Shown here: positions 53,601 through 61,900 of the stretch, one piece after another | Layout: every line of letters starts with the position of its first letter | Position numbering within the stretch: the first letter of the stretch is position 1 | NCBI GenBank assembly: GCA_031763025.1 | Contig: JASSKH010000038.1 | Location: forward strand, 785,001 to 849,000 | Source: Macrocystis pyrifera | Taxonomy: Eukaryota; Sar; Phaeophyceae; Laminariales; Laminariaceae | Length of the DNA: 64,000 nt | Direction: 5' to 3' | Notes under the pieces: generated by a model | Seen by the model: only the letters and a program-made list of their open reading frames with translations | Databases searched by the model: none | What the model was told of the DNA's origin: nothing | Position numbers and translations under genes: made by a program

Positions 53601-56115
53601 AGTCAAGTATGACGGCTCAAGGGTTTCCGGTTTCCCTGTAAATCTCCGCCTGGCGTTTCTTGGTGCTCGCTTTTCTGGTAGGCGTCTTGCACTGTGTTTA
53701 CTGATTTTCCGGTGCCCGATCAATAGCGGTGAGCGCGGCCAGTGAACCCGTTTATTGCTATTGATGGGGGTATGAAGACGACAACGACAACAACAATCAA
53801 CGACAGCAGCGACAACAACAGCACCAACACCAACACCAACACCACAACAACCACACCACCATCAAGAACGCCAACGAGAACACCACCAACACCTTCAACA
53901 CCATCAACACCAACGACAACAGGTATACGGTGTGTAGTGGCGCTTGAGACTGGTTTCTGTTTGTCAAGGTCGCGGTGAAGGCCTTTCATGCTCGCCTTAG
54001 TGGTCTTGTGGCCAGCCATGCGGATGGAAACCCTGGCCGAAAAGTTGTGAGTCGCTTGGCCCATCCTGCCCAGAACAACGCGGATGATTGGGTGCCGCTC
54101 CCCCTCTGTCGTGCGTCGCGCGGCATCATGCAAAGTTCAAATCACACAAATCATGCAAAAAAACGGCAAGAACAGGCATGATATTGGTAAGATAGTATGA
54201 GCAGTTGGGTCGGGTACCGTTCCACCTCTGTCATGCGTCGCGCGGCATCATCCAAAGTGCATACAGAAAAATCTGCTTGTGACTTACGGCTGGGCTCAAT
54301 GGTTGCATGATTACTGTATTCTGCATTGTACCAGGTTGATTCGGATAAAACTCTTTTACAGGTCAAAATATCAACAGTCAAGTCGTACGGACTATGATAA
54401 GATATACCAGGTATGCAACAGTAACATGATACTAGTACGTATATGTTCAGCGTACATCAGGTGCACCGGTACTCGTCGTACTGTATATGAATATATATAT
54501 ACCCGGTACTTCTGTTTATTGCGCCGCGTTCACATTTTCGATGGAGACATGAGCCTACTTCTTAAACAGTCGGACACGTGGATCGAAAAAGCCGATGTCC
54601 GATCGGAGACAAAATCGGGCTTTCTTAGGCTGTTTCCTATGTGGTTCAGATTTTGAGCCTCAGATCTTGACCCGATCGCATTTTCAGCTGTCAAGTTTGC
54701 AAATCGAAACAGTCTTCCTATGCGAAAAAAAACGGACTCATTTTTGCGTGCAGAGACTTGAGCAAACGCCGAGACCGATTGCTCTTGTTGTGGTCTGGCG
54801 CCGCGAAGAGACGCGCCAAGTGCGCTGCACTGGGCGTAGGACCCAAGCGTCCGAGCCCACACTGACTGCCTCTGGTCTGGCGACGAAGAGACGTGCTGAG
54901 TGCGCTCGAGTCAACTTGTCTTGATATTTAGTATTTTAACCCAACATAGCATCCGAGCCCAGCACACTGACTGGCTGACTGCTCCTGTTGCTGTAGCGCG
55001 CCAGGTGCGTTTCTCTTGGTCTGTAGGCCCGAGCCTGCACCAACCGGCTGCAGTCTTGCCACGGAGAGACGCCCGACCGCCGACTGCGTGCCGGGCGCGA
55101 AGCAATGTCGCTTTACGGCTATGCCACCGATCGTTCTGCTGCTGCTCACTTGTGTGGATAACATCTTGAAATCAGATACAATGGCATGTTTCGATTTGAA
55201 CACCTGATGGCACAAGTCGTCGGATTTTGGGCGGGATGAGTGGGTCGGCTTACTCGATCGAAACAGCTTTTCAGCCCCACCGCTTTTCTCACCACCCCAC
55301 TAAACACACGGCCACACTACACAGCAGCAGCCTAACAACCTCCGATGCTGGTTTGACTGCTCTGCTGCTGGTGGTGCTGCTGCTCACAGCGCAGCAGCTG
55401 AAGGGTGCACCTCCTACAACCCGTGAGTAGGACACGAAGCAGTTTTCATAAGACTTTCGCCTGCGATGCTCCATAGAGCAAAAAAACTACAACTCGATCC
55501 GATTGACAATAGGGAAGGCATCCAGACCCCCGCCGTCAAATTAACACGTACCAGGGTGCTTGGTACGTAGTGGATGGGAAACCAGCCTTTTCGATCCTTG
55601 CAATTCGACGGCATGAGAAATAGCCTCAGGGCTTGCTCAGGATAAAATATTCATAGTATCATGATAGCTCGAGGGAGACACCAATATCTCGCACGAGGGA
55701 GACACTTATATCTCCGCGAAGCGCCGGCTCTGGAGGGCCTGAAATGAATAGTCCATCTGTGACGCCTGCGGCCCTGTGTGCGTATTGAACATCCAGTATT
55801 ACATGTCCAATCTGCAATTGTCCGCTGTTGCCTCGCTGTCCAGAAATGTCCACACAGCGCATTACTATTATTAATAATAAGCAGTCAAGATAGACTACCT
55901 TGATGCACGAAAATGTAAGGACCGTTGCGATATTTATATGAATAGAAAAACGCACTTTAAATGTTCGGACATATTGGTGCTTTATATCTCGCTGCCACGT
56001 TTCTAAAACAACCAACATCAATCCGTTCCTCACCCGATTTAATACGTTTTGCGACGGGCTTGGCTAGCGTTTTGACCGTCAAGCTAAACAGCTTCATCAC
56101 CGGAACAGTCACCAT
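44700..56115 (-). CDS. OPA3-like mitochondrial protein (203 aa, 5 exons)
   Basis: Exons in transcript order: 56115-56034, 54105-53996, 49130-49043, 47467-47364, 44927-44700, total 612 nt = 203 codons plus TAG. Every junction is in phase. The N-terminus MKLFSLTVKTLAKPVAKRIK followed by SEGERHPIIR, then LGRMGQATHNF, MAGHKTTK, and the signature IKPLEEDKAVAAGGNLLAEG with FVYSLG, match the OPA3 family (Pfam OPA3). The C-terminal ~70 residues begin as a coiled coil (KEKEAKEAVSKAKKKVEERQ, then RLTELEAV) and end in an acidic and a Pro/Trp-rich tail. OPA3 proteins associate with mitochondrial membranes and affect mitochondrial shape. Intron 2 uses a GC donor (AAG|GCGAGC). Introns of 1.6-4.9 kb carry most of the local repeats. 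Confidence 0.88.
44970..45230. repeat. Degenerate (TTGA)n tract in OPA3 intron 4
   Basis: GATTGATTGGTTGATTGA-type words over ~260 bp, immediately upstream (transcript sense) of the last exon's acceptor. Confidence 0.85.
45797..46065. repeat. Minisatellite (CATTAAGGCAGCAACAGCAG)n in OPA3 intron 4
   Basis: About ten units of 21-30 bp, each with CATTAAGGCAGCAACAGCAG and variable numbers of CAG. The 190-codon plus-strand frame ending here (45314-45886) is not supported. Confidence 0.85.
46390..46860. repeat. Degenerate hexamer array (AACCGC/AACCGT) in OPA3 intron 4
   Basis: Over ~470 bp the plus strand is a run of ACCGCAACCGTAACCGCAA words. The same hexamer vocabulary recurs in PRORP intron 2 (60780-61340). 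Confidence 0.85.
47470..47740. repeat. Hexamer array (TTTCGG/TTTCAG) in OPA3 intron 3, with a second block at 48300-48450
   Basis: GGTTTCAGTTTCGGTTTCGG words over ~270 bp, starting about 7 bp from the exon 4 acceptor. A second block with the same unit lies at 48310-48450 and an (ACC/AAC) tract at 48830-49020, which abuts the exon 3 donor. Confidence 0.85.
49545..49860. mobile_element. Foldback element with kinase-like arm, copy A
   Basis: The plus-strand frame encodes LHVHGYAHNDVKAANVLV (around 49628-49681), which reads as a eukaryotic protein-kinase catalytic loop (H-x-D-x-x-x-x-N type, here H-N-D-V-K-A-A-N). The right half, beginning near 49770, contains CCGGTGGAGACTTCGGCCAA, the inverse of the left-hand start, but is more decayed. 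It lies in OPA3 intron 2. Confidence 0.6.
50060..50345. mobile_element. Foldback element with kinase-like arm, copy B (diverged)
   Basis: It has the same start (CGTCTTTGCAGGCTCTCG) and GGCGTAGAGTTTCTGCGCGT as copy D, then an inverted half ending AAGAGCCTGG..GGGCC..CGGCGGGGGAC. The catalytic-loop codons are mutated (RTDNGAKVAT), so this copy has lost its protein reading. Confidence 0.5.
50588..50696. mobile_element. 109-bp MITE with 30-bp TIRs, copy 2
   Basis: Same length and ends as 38431-38539 (TATTACGGGGGATAATAGTA at left; inverted right end TATTGGGGGGAACCATAGTA). It lies in OPA3 intron 2. Confidence 0.9.
51240..51545. mobile_element. Foldback element with kinase catalytic loop in both arms, copy C
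   Basis: The plus strand encodes VHGYTHNDVKAANVLV (about 51341-51388); the minus strand of the second half encodes VDGYAYNDVKAANALA (about 51462-51415). The two loops are ~30 bp apart around a centre near 51405, and the arms extend ~150 bp each way, ending GTCGGTCCTTGCA and its inverse. This is the best preserved copy. Transcription through it would give a long hairpin. Confidence 0.75.
51890..52170. mobile_element. Foldback element with kinase-like arm, copy D
   Basis: The plus strand reads GVEFLHVHEYAHNDIK (about 51949-51996), then a frame break. The inverted half ends CGGCTGCAAGGACCGGTGGC near 52145, the inverse of the start GCCATCGGTCCTTGCAGG. It is immediately followed by a GATC-rich unit (52200-52310) like those beside copies B and C. 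Confidence 0.7.
52825..52863. other. Perfect 11-bp stem hairpin
   Basis: AGGACCCATGC at 52825-52835 and GCATGGGTCCT at 52853-52863 flank a 17-base loop. It lies in OPA3 intron 2; function unknown. Confidence 0.6.
53165..53395. repeat. Minisatellite, ~38-bp unit (CCTTTTCGTGACCACGGGGCTAGA)
   Basis: Six to seven diverged units, each with TTTTCGTGACCACGGG and a variable AGATTAGTA part. In OPA3 intron 2. Confidence 0.8.
53775..53925. repeat. Degenerate ACAACA/ACACCAAC tract
   Basis: (AAC)- and (ACC)-type trinucleotides over ~150 bp, lying just downstream (transcript sense) of OPA3 exon 2, ~70 bp from its donor. Confidence 0.8.
53996..54105 (-). CDS. OPA3-like exon 2, with duplicated acceptor and GC donor
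   Basis: The acceptor CGACAG|AG makes the split codon GAG (Glu), giving RIKSEGERHPIIRVVLGRMG. It ends TTK at AAG|GCGAGC, a non-consensus GC donor needed to join IKPLEEDKA in phase 0. The acceptor region is copied ~122 bp upstream in transcript sense (54185-54262). Confidence 0.8.
54185..54262 (-). pseudogene. Duplicate of the OPA3 exon 2 acceptor region
   Basis: ATGATGCCGCGCGACGCATG followed by ACAGAGGTGGAACGGTACCC mirrors the real acceptor and first codons of exon 2, displaced by ~122 bp. Splicing to it would read EVERYPTQL and then terminate soon, so it is a decoy or dead copy. Confidence 0.65.
56034..56115 (-). CDS. OPA3-like exon 1 (start codon exon)
   Basis: The ATG at 56115 begins MVTVPVMKLFSLTV; the downstream MKLFSL methionine is an alternative start. 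It ends TCG G|GTGAGG in phase 1. The basic, amphipathic N-terminus fits mitochondrial targeting. It lies ~2.8 kb from the first PRORP coding exon on the opposite strand. Confidence 0.85.
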
Positions 56116-56119
56116 ACTT

Positions 56120-57470
56120 GCGGCCGCCACCAGTACCACCAGGACTTCGTACTGCCTGCTAAACTGAAGCTACTTTTCTACGAGAACGAACCCCTAACCC
56201 CTAAACTATTCAAGCAATAAACATGAGTGGAAACCCGTTCTTTCCACACCAGGACTACAAGCAGTAGTACGTTGTCCTTGTGCGCCATTGGCAGGCCCAT
56301 GGAGCCTCGAGAAGCCATGGTACCCTCTCGTGTGGAAGCTCTGTCTCAAGATCTGGAGCTGTGCACCCAGAAGTGCCGCATACAGGGACTGCACCGGACG
56401 GCCGATGCCAGGCTGGCAAGGCATCGCCAGGGCATTACACAGCACCGAAAGCGACAGGACGGATCAGGCTTAGGGTTGGCGGTGTTGCTGATATCGGTGT
56501 CCCTGTGGCCGTGGCATTGCAGTGGATTTAGTCCTCCCTGGTCTACAGTGGGGTCGACGCTTCTAGCGCACCCTCTGCAGTCGCTGTCTGCGGCAAAGAG
56601 CTGCAACAGGTGGCCAGCCGCTAGGGTACCGAACCGCGGAGGCTTGCTATCGGGGGCGACAGGTATGAGTCATGAACGCGTGTCTAGAATAAGTGTATGA
56701 TACGCCAGGTATGTTCGATAGTCTGGCCTGTCTGTCTGCCTCCGCCTGTCGATATACAACGGGCACCTCATTGAATGGCCGGTTTCAAGTTGTTCATGTT
56801 CATGGCTGCATTGCCGAGGCGAGGTCGCACGCTCCACGTCTGGACAGGACAGCAGCCTGGGCCATTTGTCCTCGGGTGCACCAGTGCGAGCGTTCATGTT
56901 TCGATTTGCCTCCTGGCATGAATGATGCGTACAGCAGTGTGTACGAGGATACCAGGTGTACGACGACGACAAATCCTCTCAAGTAGCATCAGCAGAGTCG
57001 TTATGTTTGCCATGCTTATCGGTGTCCTGTCTGGGACTGGTAGATGCAGATGACATGATATCGGTACGACAAGTACCTTGGCATTCATATACTATTAATA
57101 GCCATCACACCTGGTACCGGTATACTTTAATGCACACGACAGGATAATATGTTTGGTGATAAATCGATGTATCTTATGTCCAGAATGAGCAATGTGCGGG
57201 AGTGCAAGAGTGCAAAATGCGCGTAACGCAAGAGACCTCTCTCGCCCGAGCCGGCACCCCCTCCCACTTGTTCGCTCGCTGGCTATATGTACATCAATGC
57301 ATCGTCCTGATGTAGCCTTCTCCTGAAACGCCTGGAAAACCTCGCCTGCCGAGTTATTGCTGTTGTTTTTTCGAGCAAAACCGATACACTGACGGGTTGT
57401 AGACCATCTCTACACCCTACACGCACACGCTTGCTTTATGCCTACTTTGCTCAGAGATACCAGGTGAAAG
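56120..57470. promoter_or_regulatory. Divergent intergenic region between OPA3-like and PRORP genes
   Basis: About 1.35 kb separates the OPA3 start from the first plus-strand candidate exon. It could contain a bidirectional promoter, but no core element is recognisable. A 157-codon plus-strand frame (56227-56700) starts 112 bp from the OPA3 ATG and has a minus-strand rival across the same bases; neither has recognised features. One CTATTAATAG lies at 57092. Confidence 0.3.
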
Positions 57471-57471
57471 C

Positions 57472-58115
57472 CTAACAGGATTGGCGTTGTCAACACCGAG
57501 CCAAGGCGGAGAGGACCACGATCCTCGTCCCCTACCCCCGCACCAACAGGAACAACAGGAACAGGAACAGCAGCGACGACTTCTGCAACGACCTACTCCG
57601 CAACGACCACCTCCGCAACGACCAGCTACGCAACGATCAACCCAACAACGACCAACCCACCAGCGACCAACCCAACATCGACCAGTTCAACAGCGACCAC
57701 CTCAGCAACGATCAAATCAACAGCAACAACAGCAGCAGGCTTCCTTACGAAAGCAGCCCACGCGCGCACCCCCCGCGTCACGACCCGACGAGGAGTTGGC
57801 CATCTCCATAGAGTCCATAGCGACAGCACTGGAGAGTGGCCAACGCCAATCCGCCCCCCTTCCGCCTCCTCCTCCTCCTCAGCAGCAGCAGCAGCAGCAG
57901 CAACAACAACAACAACAACAACAACAACATCAGTATCAGCGGCAGCAGAAGCAGCAACAACAACGAGCCTGGGAAATCGCTCGAGCCAGGCAAGAAGCGG
58001 GAGGGGCAGCGGGGAGTGGAGGCGGGGTTTCACGAGAGCCGGCAGGCGCGACAGGGGCGGGGAATGCGATTGGACAACTGCAGGAGGGGGGGGCGGTGGC
58101 GGTGGGGGCAAGCAA
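57472..58115 (+). CDS. Gln/Pro-rich frame, possible 5' exon of the PRORP gene
   Basis: After a plausible acceptor (CCTAACAG at 57470-57478) a plus-strand frame reads QQRPTHQRPTQHRPVQQRPP, then RPDEELAISIESIATALESG, a (CAG/CAA) Gln tract (57880-57925) and RAWEIARARQEA. The non-repetitive DEELAISIESIATALESG part looks protein-like. I could not find a donor giving the phase needed by the next PRORP exon, so linkage is unproven. Confidence 0.3.
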
Positions 58116-58952
58116 AATAAGTGCGTTGCGCTGTTGTGGGACGTGGAATTTGTACCTTTCCGCTGTTGATATTTTTTTGTATTCACTATCCGTCTAGCAA
58201 GCCATATATTATATCTTGGGGAAGTCAGTGTACGCAATGTACGAGGTACCAGGTGCCGGGTACCTGGTACCAGGTATGCCTTAAGGTTCGGCCTGGGACC
58301 CATGTGTGGCGGCCAAAACAATGGGAAGGGCTATATGTTCAACCGTCCAGGAAGATCGCGCAGCCGTACAGCATGAGTATCTTCATGCTACGCCCATGTG
58401 GTTTACCTGGTAGCTCGTTGCGTTGTACGTAGGACACAGCCCCTATTTCGGCAGACCGCGCTGCTCCGTGTGCCCCATGCCCCATGCTGCAATCGTCGTT
58501 TGTTCTCTACGTCGCTTTTCCCCCATATTAACTTTTTCAGGACAGCAAAAATTCGTTGCAGGAACAAAACACTTGGAATCAGAGAAAGATGCAGGTTGCT
58601 GTGTACAGCGAAGTATTAAAGCGTTAGACTAACCGGTTGTATACGACCCTTTTGGGGTCCAGGTAGGGTGCTGGTGCACGTATAGTGCAGGTATAGTGAC
58701 CGCGAACATGACAAGCCGCCTGTCTTATAATCCTTCCGCGCGTCGGATAAGTCAAGATGTACAGTAAATTGTCTACTAGTCGATCCTAACCTGCCTAGCC
58801 TGCCGTTGTCATGTGTTGTGCTGGATCTGTATTCGTAGTATATAATAGATGCGATGTCATTTGTTTAGGTCGGAAAAAAAAATGATGGTCGTTCCACAAA
58901 CGAAGCGTTTCACAAACTAACTGGTTTGACCGGCCGCAAACTGGGTTGGCAG

Positions 58953-61900
58953 GGTGTCGATGAAGAAGCGCCGGGCGAGGAAGAAAGACGACGAGACGCC
59001 GGAGGAAAAGCGGATGCAGAACGAAGTCGCTCAGTGAGTTAGTCCCGCCTTGACCTTTTATGTTGTTGGTCCATGTTTTTGTTTTTGCGTTTACTGCTCG
59101 CTTTCTCACTCCCAGGCACCTGGCAGCTGAGTAGCGCGTTGCTGTCTATTGTATTTATAGAAAGGTACCATTGAGGCGGGTTGGTGGTACCATTTTGTCC
59201 AGGGACGTCAGTACAGTGTGAACGGTCCTTTCTTTTCCGGACAGAGTGATCTATTCCAGGTCTTGAATATTCCAGATCCTGATTGGCGATAAATTTGGCA
59301 ATTTGTGTGTAAATATGTACCATAAAGATTTACCGCTTCGAAAATACAAGATGCCAAGATACGAGAACACCCTGACACCCGTCCAGTAAAACCCCTAGCA
59401 TAGTGAAGCGCCGCCAAAGCTTACCATACCCTGCTCGATTTCGCTAGCCTGTTGGTGCTGTGGAGGGAAACAAACCAAACGCTCGGCAGTATGTGGTGAC
59501 ACAGTAAAGTTGTATTTTTTGGATGCTTCTGACCCCGCCCTCTACATTCCTGTACTATTGTAACGTGCCGCACTTTGCTGTGCTGTACTCTACCCTACTC
59601 TGTATTATTATGTGTGTGTCTACTCTTGTTAATAGTGGAGTGCTCTACTATACTGTACTCTACTCTATTGCAGTATTTTGCTCGACTCTATTCTAACAGG
59701 TACTCTAGTGCAGTACTCTACTCTACGCTGCTCTACTCTGCTCTACTGTACTGCGGTACTCTACTCTACTCTACTCTACCCTACGCTACCCTACCCTACC
59801 CTACCCTACCCTATCCTACCCCCTCCCCTACCATACCCTACTCTATTCTAGTCTACTCTACCCTCTACCCTACCCTACTCCACTCTACCTGCTAGATTGT
59901 TGAACTCTACTGCTGTACTCAACTATACGTTGCGATTGGCGCCGTCGTCGTTGGTTAGGGAGCTAAAGGCTGGGTCTGCCTCAGGTGCCCTCGAGACCTT
60001 CAACAGAGCTTTAAAGGCCGGTGTGGGCCTGCGATCGAACCTGTTGTGCGGCGTGTTGAACGAGTGCGCCAAGGCTGGCTGGATGGACGACTGCATGAGG
60101 GTGTGCAACGAGATGAAAGGTGGGTAATGTTGGCGGTATGTTATCTTCGACGTTTGATTTTCGATATCGATATTTGTTATTCGATAATTGATACCAGGTA
60201 TCAGGTATGATATGCTATATTTGGCGATTGCCTTATTGCTCAAAATAAAGTACATTAATCACGCGCTCGCGTTACTGCCTGTTTTTTGTTGTCTGCATGT
60301 TCGATCTTCGATATTCGATTCCATGCTCGTTCGGTTCGAGATGGCGTTATTGATCGCTCCCCTTGCGTACCTGGCTGGGCGTTGCGTTGTATTGTACTCG
60401 TGGGCGTTTTGATCGAAGGGTGAGGTACTACTCCGCCGCTGTAGCCATGCGTGCAGTCGATCCCCTGTAACGGCAGCTGTAGCAGCCCGTGCGCTCGGGC
60501 CTCTGTTGCCGACGCCGTAATGATCATTGTAGTGATAACACTCTGGCCTATAATCCCCGTTCGGACCCTAATAGGAATATATATATATGCCTGATATCAA
60601 TATTGATAGTTCAAGATATTCCTTGTATTCCCCGACAGAGTGGCATCATGTTGGATCGCTTTAACCACCTATGCCACTGTTTAATTGGACCTCTGTATCC
60701 GCAGCTGGGTTTGTCTCTGATATTCGAGCCACAACAAACGTCTGTGCAGTCGGGCGGCTCCAATTGGGGCTCTGTAACCGGCGCTGACGCCGCTTTTACA
60801 AATAGGCCGCTGTGTAACCGTAGTTTTGACCACCGCTGTAACCGTCTCTGTGCTGCAACTTTTGTTCAATCGGGCTTCTGTAACCGCTTTTGTAACTGCC
60901 GCTGTAAATGCGTGTGTGGTCGGACCGCTAATTCCGCCGCAGTAACCGCCTGTGTAATCGTGCCGCTAGAATCGGGCCGCAGCATTCAGACCGCTGTGTA
61001 ACCGCCGCTAAACCCTCCGCCGTAGCCGCCGTTGTAACCGCTTATGTAATCGGATCGCTGCATTCAGACCTCTATATACCCGCCTCTTTGCCCGTCGCTG
61101 TAACCTCCGCTTACCAGGTACCTGGTACGTTTTTTGGGCCGCTGTATTCAGACCCCAGCGCACCCGCCGCTGAATCTGCTGCTGTGTTATTGCTCCGCGT
61201 ACATAATACAGGAAACCGTCTTTTGACACGCTGCTGTAACCGCTCATGTAATTCGGCCGCTGTTTTCAGGCCTCTAAGTAACCGCGGCCGTAATCACTGT
61301 TGTAACCGTCGCTGCAACCGCCCTTGTAACCGCAGCAAGGGGTATGGTAATCGAAGAGAATACTTTCGTGCCCCTCATCCGCGGGATGGTTAGTCAGGGG
61401 GATTGCCGAGGCGCGCTGGATCTGATCCGAGACATGGTCAAGCAAGGCGTGCAGCCGAGACTCAGGTTCGGACTTTTTTTTTATTTGGCTTTTCCCTTTT
61501 TTTATCGTCTATTTTACTTTGCAGCTCCAAATTCGTAGGAACTTTTATTTTACACTCACACAACAATCTAGACAAAAGCCTTAGAGGGGAAACTTGCTCT
61601 TTGCTGATCAGCAACGCAAGCTGCTCGGTCAGGAGTGTGCGGCAAGGGTATGACGTAGCCCGTTTTTTTTAGCGGCGCCTTAGATCGCTCTCCCACCCGG
61701 CATCCTATTGTGTTCCACACTACTGTAAATATATTTTAATATATTCAAAAACAACGGTCGGCGGTGAAAACGATCCTGTGAGCAGCATACGAACATGATA
61801 TCTGGTGTTGATAGTATTTTGATAGTCGTATCGTTTATAGTTTACCCCTGTGGTATTTTGAAAAGGAAAAGGCGGCGAAATTAAATTGATGATTGGAGCG

